A model generated the notes under the pieces. It was given only the letters and a program-made list of their open reading frames with translations, was not told the DNA's origin and made no database searches. 27,892 nt of DNA. Origin: CAYPAV01 sp964408805. GTDB taxonomy: Bacteria > Pseudomonadota > Alphaproteobacteria > UBA8366. The stretch spans positions 1-27,892 of the forward strand of contig CAYPAV010000037.1 of assembly GCA_964408805.1 (NCBI GenBank). The letters run 5' to 3'. Shown piece after piece: positions 15,206 through 23,401 of this stretch (position 1 is the first letter of the stretch; each line of letters opens with the position of its first letter). The translations under genes were made by a program, and so were the position numbers.

Positions 15206-15321
15206 CTTCCGCTTTCGGGGGTTGAACAGACGTTTCGAGCAATTGCGTCCGCTGTGAGTCCCAAAGCGGACCTAGGTCGAACGACCGAATTTCTTCCGCT
15301 CCTGACCCTGAGCGGACATTC
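15206..15321. repeat. Dispersed 116-nt hairpin repeat, copy 1
   Basis: Aligns without gaps to 25440-25555 (about 65% identical by hand count, 80% in the core). Two hairpins are present: GTCCGCT/AGCGGAC at 15247-15271 and TCCGCTC/GAGCGGA at 15295-15316. The final CTTCCG-N4-TGACCC-N4-CGGA-N2-TTC module recurs alone at 12068 and, in part, at 27481. It lies between the FNT gene and the ABM-domain gene; no gene is supported in 15051-15324. Confidence 0.7.
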
Positions 15322-15324
15322 TCG

Positions 15325-15642
15325 TCATCTCGGCGTCGTGAACTCGCTACGCCGATTCAGCCCCCCATGATCGACGATCCAACTTACCTTTAGGTCAGAA
15401 ATCGCGGTCCAGAAATCTACAAAATAAGGCATCTCTTTGTGAGCTTCATGGTCGGACTTCTGCGCATAGACTTCGTAAAGCGTGCCTTGAGATTTACCCT
15501 TTGGCGATACGAGTACATCGTAACGTTCGCAGCCCGGCTCTTCATGGACTGATGCGTGCGCCACCTTCTCGGCCTCCTCGACGAATCTGTCGAACGAACC
15601 TTCTTCAACTTCAAAATGAGCCGCAACCAGGTACTTTTCCAC
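15325..15642 (-). CDS. ABM-domain (antibiotic biosynthesis monooxygenase/YgiN-like) protein
   Basis: A 105-residue single ABM ferredoxin-like domain: LVAAHFEVEEGSFDRFVEEA, SVHEEPGCERYDVLVSP, TLYEVYAQKSDHEAHKEMPYF, then FWTAISDL. The E-P-G-C motif and the Y-E-x-Y strand are typical. Family members are small dimeric, often cofactor-free monooxygenases acting on quinols or anthrones, haem oxygenases, or proteins of unknown role. The start is GTG 15642 behind GGGGGTGG; the length is normal. It is on the same strand as the FAD monooxygenase 234 nt upstream, so a joint transcript is possible. Confidence 0.85.
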   Translation of the reverse strand: MEKYLVAAHFEVEEGSFDRFVEEAEKVAHASVHEEPGCERYDVLVSPKGKSQGTLYEVYAQKSDHEAHKEMPYFVDFWTAISDLKVSWIVDHGGLNRRSEFTTPR

Positions 15643-15875
15643 GAGCCACCCCCACGCGCTGTTCGCTCTAGCTCAAGAGATTGGGAGAGGAAGCCGGAAA
15701 ACACAACCGAGACCCCGGCAACGGGTGCCCGTGGGTGAATGCGCGGTCAATTTTCATGGTTCACCAATTCAACGTCTGCTTGACCCTCACGTTCGGACTA
15801 AACTATGCCCGGTCCAGATCGGGGAGATTTGACCCTAAGCAGAATTCGCGCAGTCTTAATCACGGTTTCTTTTTT
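15643..15875. other. Intergenic stretch with a degenerate repeat
   Basis: No gene supported. Between about 15773 and 15832 the sequence GTCTGCTTGACCC ... TGACCCTAAGCAGA shows the same TGACCC and TCYGCT/AGCRGA words as the dispersed hairpin repeat, in degenerate form. Confidence 0.35.
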
Positions 15876-17111
15876 TCACGCGTTCAACAGACGAGAAATC
15901 GCGCTCTCACCAAATGCATTGGATGAAATCTTATCAGGACCAACTACGGTTGCCTTGAACATCGGCGCGAAATTTCGGTCGTGTCGAATGGCATCGGCGA
16001 CCCTTTTCCTCCGACCTGCGTCCGCCTCGGTTCGGGAAAGTTGCAAGATGCTCGTCATTCTTGCGACAACCCTCAAACGTCGCATCAGCTCGGATCTTTC
16101 GGCGACATAAGGTGCGAAACTCGCCACCGACCAGTCGTGAGTGCTCGACAGAATTCCTGAAACTATCCGGGCATCCCTCATCGTGATGGAAAGGCCTTGA
16201 CCGATTGTCGGGTCATTGTGACCAGCCGCATCACCGATGAGGACGACTCCGTCTGCCACCGGTTGTTCTGACCAACGATCGGCATTCGGATAGAAGCTGA
16301 GTGGTCCGGCCTGTTGGGCTTCAGCAATCGAGGCACCGTTTGGCAAGTATGTAGATCGAAAATTCTCCAAGAACGTACGTACGTCTTCGTCGCCCGCAAT
16401 ATCTCGTCGCTTACCAAGTACTGCTGTTAGGTAAAGCCTCAGCCGTCCCGCGCCTTGCGGGAAAATATAGTATCGTCGCCCCTTGAGAAGACCGACGCTG
16501 TGCACTTTTTCAGGCCAATCCGGTACACCTTCCACTAATAAGCCACCAAGCAAATGGGTCGCCTTCTCGCCCATGAACTTGATGGCCGCCTGCCTGGCGA
16601 CAGCCGAGCCACGACCATCTGCACCAATCACAAGTCTCGGCTGGAAGAGCTGCTCTTTCCCGTCGATCTGAAAACGAACGCAAGGAGACGATCCGGGTAA
16701 AATTTTTAGCCCGCTAATCCCGGTGATGACCGTCGCACCGGCCTTCTCAGCTAGGGAGGCGAGGGTCCGGCATGCCGCCGGATGTCCAATGTTGAGAGCG
16801 CCCTGAACGCCGGGAACCATCCGACAAAAATCAATGGATTTCCTTTCGGCTTCGGCTGGGCTCGTTTCGTCGCTGTAGCCGATAAATTTGTCGCTGTAGT
16901 TGGCGCCCGCTTCGTGCAGCGGCTCAAGAAGGTCGAGACGCTGCACCTCGGCGACACCCCAAGGAGTCATCCATTCTCCACGGATTCGGTCCCGCGGCTC
17001 GCGCTCCCGATCGATGAGAACGACTTGGGCTCCTCTTCGCGCCATTACGGTGGCGAGTGCCCCGCCGGCGATGCCAGCGCCAACAATCAGAAGGTCCGGA
17101 TTCATTCCCAT
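15876..17111 (-). CDS. FAD-dependent monooxygenase (PHBH/geranylgeranyl-reductase-like fold)
   Basis: About 411 residues of the group A flavoprotein hydroxylase type. The N-terminal Rossmann motif LLIVGAGIAGGALATVMARRGAQVVLIDRE binds the ADP part of FAD. LVIGADGRGSAVAR is the DG motif near the middle, and GVVLIGDAAGHNDPTIGQGLSITMRDA is the GD motif that contacts the ribityl chain. The halogenase motif GWxWxIP is absent. ATG 17111 is preferred over the longer frame because GAGGAAGG lies about 7 nt before it. It is divergent from the winged-helix/TPR regulator, with a 141-nt gap that likely holds promoters for both. Hydroxylation or epoxidation of an aromatic or polyene substrate with NAD(P)H is expected; the substrate is unknown. 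Confidence 0.88.
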   Translation of the reverse strand: MGMNPDLLIVGAGIAGGALATVMARRGAQVVLIDREREPRDRIRGEWMTPWGVAEVQRLDLLEPLHEAGANYSDKFIGYSDETSPAEAERKSIDFCRMVPGVQGALNIGHPAACRTLASLAEKAGATVITGISGLKILPGSSPCVRFQIDGKEQLFQPRLVIGADGRGSAVARQAAIKFMGEKATHLLGGLLVEGVPDWPEKVHSVGLLKGRRYYIFPQGAGRLRLYLTAVLGKRRDIAGDEDVRTFLENFRSTYLPNGASIAEAQQAGPLSFYPNADRWSEQPVADGVVLIGDAAGHNDPTIGQGLSITMRDARIVSGILSSTHDWSVASFAPYVAERSELMRRLRVVARMTSILQLSRTEADAGRRKRVADAIRHDRNFAPMFKATVVGPDKISSNAFGESAISRLLNA

Positions 17112-17206
17112 GGGTGTGCCTTCCTCATCAATCAGTCGATGCGTGGAGGCTGGCACTCGATGAGTCTATGTGCTTGAGGAAGACCTTTGGACTATGTCAC
17201 GATTCC

Positions 17207-17236
17207 AATAAGATTTCGCCAAAATCCGATCTTATT
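17207..17236. promoter_or_regulatory. Inverted repeat, candidate operator between monooxygenase and regulator
   Basis: AATAAGAT (17207-17214) and ATCTTATT (17229-17236) are perfect 8-bp arms separated by 14 nt. This gives a centre-to-centre distance of 22 nt, about two helical turns. It lies 17 nt before the regulator's likely start and about 95 nt before the divergent monooxygenase gene, a fitting place for autoregulation. Confidence 0.5.
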
Positions 17237-17252
17237 CAGATGCGGGTGCTTG

Positions 17253-18848
17253 ATGCTGCAAAAAGACGAGAAACGATTGTGCTTCGACGATATTGTTATC
17301 GATGTCGCGGCCAGGGAGCTCTTGCGAGGAGGTTCGACAGTTGCGGTAGAACCGCAGGTATTCGATCTCATAGCCCTCCTTGCACATAATCCAAAACATG
17401 TTCTCGACCGCGACGAGATCATAGAGGCCGTTTGGAATGGTCGAATCGTTTCTGATTCAGCAATTGCGAATCGCATAAATGCGGCTCGTGCGGCGCTCGG
17501 CGACAATGGAAGGAAACAGCGTTACATAAAAACAATCCGTGGCCGCGGATTTCGATTTGAAGCGAGGCCGGAACAAGGTCCACCGAGCCAAGCCATCACC
17601 ACGGACGACTCAAACAATTTCGGATTTCCGGCCGGCGACCAAAAGCTGTCGATAGCCGTCCTCCCGTTCAACAGCAGCTCACAGAAGGATGAACACGATC
17701 CGATCGCGGATGGGATGACAGAGGACATCATTACCGAGTTGTCGAGGATAAGAAATCTATTCGTAATCGCCCGCAACTCGTCCTTCGCCTATAGAAATCA
17801 GTCATCCGACATGGCTCGGATAGCGCGGGAATTATCTGTCAATTACTTACTGAAGGGCGGTATCCGCCACGGTAACGGTCGTATCAGGGTTACGGCGCAA
17901 CTCGTCGATGGCTTCACTGGTGATCATGTTTGGGCTGAGCGTTACGACCGTGTCTTCGATGACGTTTTTGACCTACAGGATGAAATTACCGAGCGGGTGG
18001 TCTCCGCGATCGAGCCAAATATAATCGCCGCGGAGACGGCTCGCGTCTCTCGGCAACATCCGAACAACCTTGATGCCTGGGAGCACGTCGCGGCGGCACT
18101 ACCAAAGATTTGGTCCTGGAAAGAGGACGCATACCGTTCCGCCGAGGCGCATTTGAATAGGGCGATAGAAATTGATGCGACATATGCACGGGCCCATGCG
18201 GTACTCGCCGCCGGGCATGTGATACAGGCGTGGATGGGTTGGAGGGATAATCGGCCTCCAAAGGAAAACGTTCGTCGTGCGATCGCGTTGGGCCGGATTG
18301 CCGTCGATCTCGACACCAAGGATCCCTGGGCTCACATGGCGCTTGGTTTCGCACATGCCGTAAACCGGCACCATGTCGATGCTCTCTCGTCGCTGGAACG
18401 CTCCCTTGAACTAAACCACAATTTTGCTCTGGCATGGGCTTGCTATGCGAAAGCCCTGAGTTGGTGTGGCAGGCCCGAGGACGCCTTAAGAGCCTTTGAA
18501 ATTGCAGCGCGCGCGAGCCCTCGGGATCCGATGAACGAAGTGTATCCTTCGATGGAGGCAATTGCGCATTTTGTTTCTGGCGATTATCAAGAATGCATTC
18601 GAAAACTCCAATATACGCTCCGGTTTAGGCCTGACATTCCCGGGCCGTACCGCTTGCTCACCGCAGCCTATGCGAAGTTGGGAAATATCGATGCCGCCAG
18701 CGAAACATTTATCAAGGTTCGAGAGCTTCAGCCTGATATTTCCGCGGCCTGGATGCGAGAATACTTCCCGTTTGTCCGTGACGAAGACATCGAGAAATAT
18801 GTCGAGGCGTTGGTCCTCGCTGGCATGCCGGAGGCAACCGAGGAGTAA
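17253..18848 (+). CDS. Winged-helix (OmpR/CadC-type) regulator with TPR sensor region
   Basis: A 531-residue protein. The N-terminal Trans_reg_C winged helix spans residues about 10-105 (RGGSTVAVEPQVFDLIALLA, DRDEIIEAVW, SAIANRINAARAALGDNG, TIRGRGFRF). A second domain from about 130 to 265 has LSIAVLPFNSSS, DGMTEDIITELSR, FVIARNSSFAY, YLLKGGIRHGNGRIRVTAQLVDG and HVWAERYDR; it is common to the adenylate-cyclase-like TPR regulators of alphaproteobacteria. TPR-like helical repeats follow to the end. No membrane helix is visible, so it is cytosolic, unlike CadC. Start choice: ATG 17253 gives a family-like N terminus; a TTG at 17187 with AGGAAG upstream would add 22 residues. The divergent position suggests control of the FAD monooxygenase. 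Confidence 0.88.
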   Translation: MLQKDEKRLCFDDIVIDVAARELLRGGSTVAVEPQVFDLIALLAHNPKHVLDRDEIIEAVWNGRIVSDSAIANRINAARAALGDNGRKQRYIKTIRGRGFRFEARPEQGPPSQAITTDDSNNFGFPAGDQKLSIAVLPFNSSSQKDEHDPIADGMTEDIITELSRIRNLFVIARNSSFAYRNQSSDMARIARELSVNYLLKGGIRHGNGRIRVTAQLVDGFTGDHVWAERYDRVFDDVFDLQDEITERVVSAIEPNIIAAETARVSRQHPNNLDAWEHVAAALPKIWSWKEDAYRSAEAHLNRAIEIDATYARAHAVLAAGHVIQAWMGWRDNRPPKENVRRAIALGRIAVDLDTKDPWAHMALGFAHAVNRHHVDALSSLERSLELNHNFALAWACYAKALSWCGRPEDALRAFEIAARASPRDPMNEVYPSMEAIAHFVSGDYQECIRKLQYTLRFRPDIPGPYRLLTAAYAKLGNIDAASETFIKVRELQPDISAAWMREYFPFVRDEDIEKYVEALVLAGMPEATEE

Positions 18849-18922
18849 CTGAGACATATATGCTAACGGCGGCTATAGCTTTACAGCTGCTACTGCCAAA
18901 AGCCTCGTTCGCACTTCTTTTT

Positions 18923-20542
18923 TCAATCTCGACTAATCGCGCCTGTTAGCGAACAGTTTCGCCGGGACGTCATGTAGTTGGCCAACGCCGCCGCCCCGGC
19001 CGCATCGACCTCAAGGCCGCATTTGGTGCGCCGCCACAGCACATCGTCTGGTTCGCGCGCCCATTCCTTGTCCACTAGCCAATTCACTTCGGCGGCATAA
19101 AGACCACCGCCGAAATGCCGGCCGAGATCGGTCGCCGAACTTGCCTTGCCGAGGATCGCGCGTGCGCAGGTGCCGTGGCGACGGGCCAGCGCCTTGACGA
19201 CTTCGAGGTCGAATCCCGGATAGTCGCGCGCTAATTCCTCGGCGAAGGCGTCGAAATCGTCCATCTCGCCACCCGGTAGACACCCTTCCGTGGTCCAGGG
19301 CCTGCCAAGATCGAGGAACGGAGGATTCAGGAGGTTGACGACTCGCTCCGCCAACTGCCGCGCGGTGGTTAGTTTGCCGCCGAAGATCGAGATCAGGGGC
19401 GCCATGCCCTCCGGCCGGTCGACCTCGAGCACATAGTCGCGGGTGACCGAGGACAGGTCGGTGCGACCGTCGTCGTAGAGCGGCCGGAGACCGGCAAAAC
19501 TCCAGACCTCGTCACCCGGTTCGACCGAGCGTTCGAAATACCGGTTGACCGCGGCGCAGAGGTAATCGATTTCGCCGGCCTTGATTTCGACCCTACCCGG
19601 TTCCCCTTCATGTACGAGCTCGGTGGTACCGATCAGGCTGTAATGCTGCTCGAAGGGAACGACGAAGACGACGCGCCCATCGTCGTTCTGCAGGATGAGG
19701 GCATGGTCGCCGCCGTGCAGCCGGGGAATCACGATATGGCTCCCTTTGACCAACAGAAGGTTCGCCGTGGCATTGGCGCCTGCAACCTCCGTCAACACCT
19801 GACGTACCCATGGACCGGCGGCATTGATCATGGCGCGCGCTTGAATGTCGACCGTCGTGCCGTCATGATGTAGCAACGACACCCGCCAATACCGCCCGTC
19901 GCGGCGGGCTTCGGCGCAACAGGTCCGCGTCATGACCTCGGTGCCACGGCGAACTGCATTGAGTGCCGTCATCACGACATAGCGCGCGTCATCGACCCAG
20001 CAGTCGGAATAGGCAAAGCCGCTCTTGATCTCCTTTTTCAGGCCCTCAGCGTAAGGACCGGCGGTCAAGTCGACCTCGGCGGAGCGCGGCAGCGACACCG
20101 GGCCGCCGATATGGTCGTAAAGCCATAGACCGAGGCGGATCATCCAGGCGGGCCGACTACCCTTGGCGTGCGGCATGACGAACCGCATCGGCCGCACCAG
20201 ATGCCGCGCGCTCCGGAGCACGATCTCGCGTTCCCTCAACGATTCGCGTACCAATCGGAAGGCAAAATGCTCGAGATATCGAAGACCGCCATGGATCAGT
20301 TTGCTCGAGGCCGAAGAGGTCGCACCGGCGATGTCGCCCTGCTCGACCAGCAGGACCGAGAGGCCGCGGCCCGCCGCATCACGCGCCGCCATAACACCAT
20401 TGATACCGCCGCCGATGACGACGACATCGTATGTCCGGTCCTGAACGTCGTTCTGGGAAATTTGCCGCACCTTTGTCGTTGCTGCAGACTGCCGGACCTC
20501 GACTGGAACGTTAGCGCAGGTCGGCAATTCGATGTCAACCAA
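18923..20542 (-). CDS. glpD: FAD-dependent glycerol-3-phosphate dehydrogenase (GlpD family)
   Basis: Up to 539 residues. The dinucleotide-binding motif YDVVVIGGGINGVMAARDAA begins at residue 38, followed by the GlpD block GDIAGATSSASSKLIHGGLRYLE; the substrate region includes GLRPLYDDG and the FGGKLTTARQLAE flavin contact. The C-terminal helical domain of about 130 residues, ending WRRTKCGLEVDAAG, is typical. The enzyme oxidises sn-glycerol-3-phosphate to DHAP at the membrane and reduces quinone. The longest frame starts at TTG 20542 and overlaps the divergent HAD gene by 11 nt. This leaves no room for promoters, so a later start such as GTG 20470 is plausible. It faces a phosphonate-type transporter operon, suggesting use of an imported glycerophosphate-like compound. 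Confidence 0.9.
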   Translation of the reverse strand: MVDIELPTCANVPVEVRQSAATTKVRQISQNDVQDRTYDVVVIGGGINGVMAARDAAGRGLSVLLVEQGDIAGATSSASSKLIHGGLRYLEHFAFRLVRESLREREIVLRSARHLVRPMRFVMPHAKGSRPAWMIRLGLWLYDHIGGPVSLPRSAEVDLTAGPYAEGLKKEIKSGFAYSDCWVDDARYVVMTALNAVRRGTEVMTRTCCAEARRDGRYWRVSLLHHDGTTVDIQARAMINAAGPWVRQVLTEVAGANATANLLLVKGSHIVIPRLHGGDHALILQNDDGRVVFVVPFEQHYSLIGTTELVHEGEPGRVEIKAGEIDYLCAAVNRYFERSVEPGDEVWSFAGLRPLYDDGRTDLSSVTRDYVLEVDRPEGMAPLISIFGGKLTTARQLAERVVNLLNPPFLDLGRPWTTEGCLPGGEMDDFDAFAEELARDYPGFDLEVVKALARRHGTCARAILGKASSATDLGRHFGGGLYAAEVNWLVDKEWAREPDDVLWRRTKCGLEVDAAGAAALANYMTSRRNCSLTGAISRD

Positions 20543-21338
20543 GATGAGACCCTTGGCGGAATTTCCGGCCGATCAAAGACGCGCTGTCCGTGCCGTGCTG
20601 TTCGACATCGACGAAACATTGACCACGGCGGGCAAGCTGACCGCCGAGGCCTATGCCGCTATGGAGAATTTACGAAAAGCGGGACTGCGGCTGGCGCCGG
20701 TTACGGGTCGGCCCGCCGGCTGGTGCGATCACATGGCGCGGATGTGGCCGATCGACGGCATCATCGGCGAGAACGGCGCGTTCTATTTCCGGTATGATAC
20801 CGGCGCGCGGCGGATGATCCGGCAATACGCCGAAGACGAAGCCTCCCGGGCCGGGAGCCGGCGCTGCCTGCGCGAACTCGAGCAACTCATCCTGGCCGAA
20901 ATTCCGGGGGCCAAAGTCGCCAGCGACCAATTCTACCGCGAAGCGGATCTGGCGATCGATTTTTGCGAGGACGTGCCGGCGCTTCCCCAAACACACATCG
21001 ACCGAATCGTCGAGTTGTTCCAACAGGCCGGCGCCCGCGCCAAGATCAGCTCGATCCACGTCAACGGTTGGTTCGGCGATTACGACAAACTGAGCATGGC
21101 GCGATCGTTCCTGACGGATGAACTATTGATAGATCCTGACAGAGACAACGAAAGGATCGTCTTTGTCGGCGATTCACCGAACGACGCGCCGATGTTCGGA
21201 TTCTTCGAGAATGCCGTCGGTGTCGCCAATGTGTTGGACTTCCGCAACCGGCTCGACGCCGAACCCGCTTACCTCACCTCGGCCCCATCGGGGGCGGGTT
21301 TCGCCGAGCTCGGGCGGGCGCTTATCGCAGCTCGCTAA
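20532..21338 (+). CDS. HAD-superfamily phosphatase (type IIB, sucrose/mannosylglycerate-phosphatase-like)
   Basis: A 268-residue HAD hydrolase. Motif I is LFDIDETLT with nucleophile Asp25 and acid-base Asp27; motif II PVTGRP; motif III lysine in DYDKLSMA; motif IV GDSPNDAPMF. The cap between motifs II and III (roughly residues 85-180) places it with C2 cap (IIB) members that dephosphorylate sugar or polyol phosphates. The ATG at 20532 or 20544 may be used. It lies divergent from GlpD and about 100 nt upstream of the transporter operon, so it may release phosphate from an imported organophosphate, which is inference from position. Confidence 0.88.
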   Translation: MSTKMRPLAEFPADQRRAVRAVLFDIDETLTTAGKLTAEAYAAMENLRKAGLRLAPVTGRPAGWCDHMARMWPIDGIIGENGAFYFRYDTGARRMIRQYAEDEASRAGSRRCLRELEQLILAEIPGAKVASDQFYREADLAIDFCEDVPALPQTHIDRIVELFQQAGARAKISSIHVNGWFGDYDKLSMARSFLTDELLIDPDRDNERIVFVGDSPNDAPMFGFFENAVGVANVLDFRNRLDAEPAYLTSAPSGAGFAELGRALIAAR

Positions 21339-21435
21339 ATTGATTTGCATAGCTAACCATGCGACAGTCGTTTCAGCGGCTGCCCGGAGCGGCCGGTTGA
21401 ACGCAATCGAAAACAAGACAGTCAGGGAGAGCATC

Positions 21436-22485
21436 ATGAGTTTGTCTGCGACGACGCGGCGATTCTTGTTCGCCGGTATCTTCACGACCATGGCCACGGC
21501 GTTCGTGATTACCTCCGCCAGCCCGGTTTTGGCTGCCTGCAAGAACCGCGGTAATCTCGACGCGCGCTATTGCGACGACGACGGCGATCTTGTCGCCGAT
21601 ACGCCGACCGATCCCTCGAAGTGGATCGATCCGGACACCCTCATTTTCTCTTACACGCCGGTCGAGGACCCTTCGGTCTATGAGAACGTGTTCACGGAGT
21701 TCATGGACTTTCTCGCCAAGAAGACTGGCAAGAAGGTGAAGTGGTACGGTGCCGAATCCTATGCGGCACAGGTCGAGGCGATGCGCTCCGGCCGCCTGCA
21801 CGTCGCCGGCATTTCGACCGGCCCGACGGTCTTCGGCGTCAACCTTGCCGGTTATGTGCCGGTCGCGATGATGGGTAAGGCCGACGGCTCGTTCGGCTAT
21901 CGCCTGGCATTGATCACCCACAAGGACAGCAACATCAAGAAGGTCACCGACATCAAGGGCCGCAAGATCGCCCATGTGACGCCTTCCTCGAATTCCGGGA
22001 ACCAGGCGCCCCGCGCACTCTTCAAGTCGATGGGCGTGGTGCCGGACAAGGACTACAAGGTCAACTATTCCGGAAAGCACGACAATTCGATCATGGGTGT
22101 GGCCAATAAGGACTACGACGCCGCCCCGATCGCCGATGTCGTGATGGAGCGCATGCACGACAAGGGAGTCGTGAACAAGAACGACCTTCGCATCATCTGG
22201 CAGTCGCGCTTGTTCCCGACCACCTCCTACGGCTATGCCCACAACATCCATCCGGACCTGGCGCGCAAAATCACCCATGCCTTCCTGTCGTTCGATTGGA
22301 GAGGCACCGCCCTGAAGAAGGAATTCGGCAAGAAATCCGACCGCTTCATTTCGATCAGCTTCAAGGATCACTGGACGGACATTCGGACCATTCAGGACAC
22401 CAATGGCGTCAAATACACCGACGCCGCCTTGAAGGGCCTGAAGGTCAAGAAAAAGAAGAAAAAGAAAAAGAAAAAGAAGAAATAG
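21436..22485 (+). CDS. phnD: Phosphonate/organophosphate ABC transporter binding protein (PhnD family) with poly-Lys tail
   Basis: A 349-residue binding protein. The signal peptide (hydrophobic residues about 10-33) ends VLAAC, which fits either signal peptidase I cleavage or a lipobox with Cys35. The mature part shows PhnD landmarks: IFSYTPVEDPSVYENVFTEF, VKWYGAESYAAQVEAM, LHVAGISTGPTVFG, KGRKIAHVTPSSNSGNQAPR, VNYSGKHDNSIMGVANKDYDAAPI. These form the anion pocket of phosphonate, phosphite or phosphate ester binders. The ATG has AGGGAG about 7 nt upstream. The C terminus is unusual: twelve consecutive lysines (22447-22482) before TAG, coded by a mixed AAA/AAG purine run. It is the first gene of the transporter operon; no C-P lyase genes follow in the window. 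Confidence 0.9.
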   Translation: MSLSATTRRFLFAGIFTTMATAFVITSASPVLAACKNRGNLDARYCDDDGDLVADTPTDPSKWIDPDTLIFSYTPVEDPSVYENVFTEFMDFLAKKTGKKVKWYGAESYAAQVEAMRSGRLHVAGISTGPTVFGVNLAGYVPVAMMGKADGSFGYRLALITHKDSNIKKVTDIKGRKIAHVTPSSNSGNQAPRALFKSMGVVPDKDYKVNYSGKHDNSIMGVANKDYDAAPIADVVMERMHDKGVVNKNDLRIIWQSRLFPTTSYGYAHNIHPDLARKITHAFLSFDWRGTALKKEFGKKSDRFISISFKDHWTDIRTIQDTNGVKYTDAALKGLKVKKKKKKKKKKKK

Positions 22486-22558
22486 TGGTCTAAACGAAAG
22501 ATCGTAAACCGAATGGCCCCATCGACGGGTCGCCGCGGCCCACTCTTTGGTATCAACC

Positions 22559-23401
22559 ATGCTGACCATCACCGACCTCGTCAAACAGTATCCGACAGGC
22601 CTGCGCGCACTGCACGGCGTCAGCCTGACCGTCGACAAACCGCAGGTCGTGGCGATTATCGGTCCGTCGGGAGCCGGAAAGTCGACCTTGATTCGCTGTG
22701 TCAATCGGCTCGTCGAGCCGACGTCGGGCTCGATCGTGCTCGACGGCACCGACATCACCCGCCTTGGCCGCCGCGACTTGCGGAACGCACGCCGGCGGAT
22801 GGGTATGATCTTCCAGGAATACAATCTGGTCGAACGGTTGACGGTGATGGAGAACCTGCTATCGGGCCGCCTCGGCTATGTCGGATTTTGGCGCACCTAT
22901 CGCCGCAAATATCCACCGGAAGACGTCCAGGCTGCTTACAAACTGTTGGGCCGAGTTGGACTTCAGGGCTATGAGGACACGCGCGCCGACGCGCTGTCGG
23001 GCGGTCAGCGCCAGCGGGTCGGCATTGGCCGCGCCCTGATGCAGCGCCCCGACCTGCTGCTGGTCGACGAACCGACCGCAAGTCTCGATCCCAAGACCTC
23101 ACGCCAGATCATGCGGATCATCGTCGAACTGGCGCATGAGCGCGATACGCCGACGCTCCTCAACATCCATGACGTGCCGCTGGCGCAATCCCATGCCGAC
23201 CGGATCATCGGTATTACCGCCGGAAATATCGTGTTCGACGGAAAGCCGGGTGACCTGACCGAAACCGTTCTGACAGAAATTTACGGCGAGGAGGATTGGA
23301 GCACCACGGTCGGCCACGGCGTAGACGCCGACGAGGACGAGAATGGCGACGCGCGCCCGGGCCGGAGTGGCAACTTGGAAAGCGAGGCGGCGGCGGGATG
23401 A
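22559..23401 (+). CDS. phnC: Phosphonate-type ABC transporter ATPase (PhnC family)
   Basis: A 280-residue ABC ATPase. Walker A GPSGAGKST at residues 35-43, Q-loop FQEYNLVERLTVMENLL, signature LSGGQRQRVGIGRALMQ, Walker B LLLVDEPTASLD and the switch histidine in NIHDVPLA are all present. The QEYNLV and GRLGY segments are typical of PhnC. The start is ATG 22559 and not the in-frame TTG four codons earlier. The last 30 residues are acidic and Gly-rich (DADEDENGDARPG), an extension beyond the usual PhnC length. The stop overlaps the start of the first permease (ATGA), indicating coupling. Confidence 0.93.
   Translation: MLTITDLVKQYPTGLRALHGVSLTVDKPQVVAIIGPSGAGKSTLIRCVNRLVEPTSGSIVLDGTDITRLGRRDLRNARRRMGMIFQEYNLVERLTVMENLLSGRLGYVGFWRTYRRKYPPEDVQAAYKLLGRVGLQGYEDTRADALSGGQRQRVGIGRALMQRPDLLLVDEPTASLDPKTSRQIMRIIVELAHERDTPTLLNIHDVPLAQSHADRIIGITAGNIVFDGKPGDLTETVLTEIYGEEDWSTTVGHGVDADEDENGDARPGRSGNLESEAAAG

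Noticed and set aside
21373..22824. 483-codon minus-strand open frame
   Set aside because: Antisense to the PhnD-type gene and the start of phnC; includes a poly-Leu/Phe run that is simply the complement of the poly-Lys codons.
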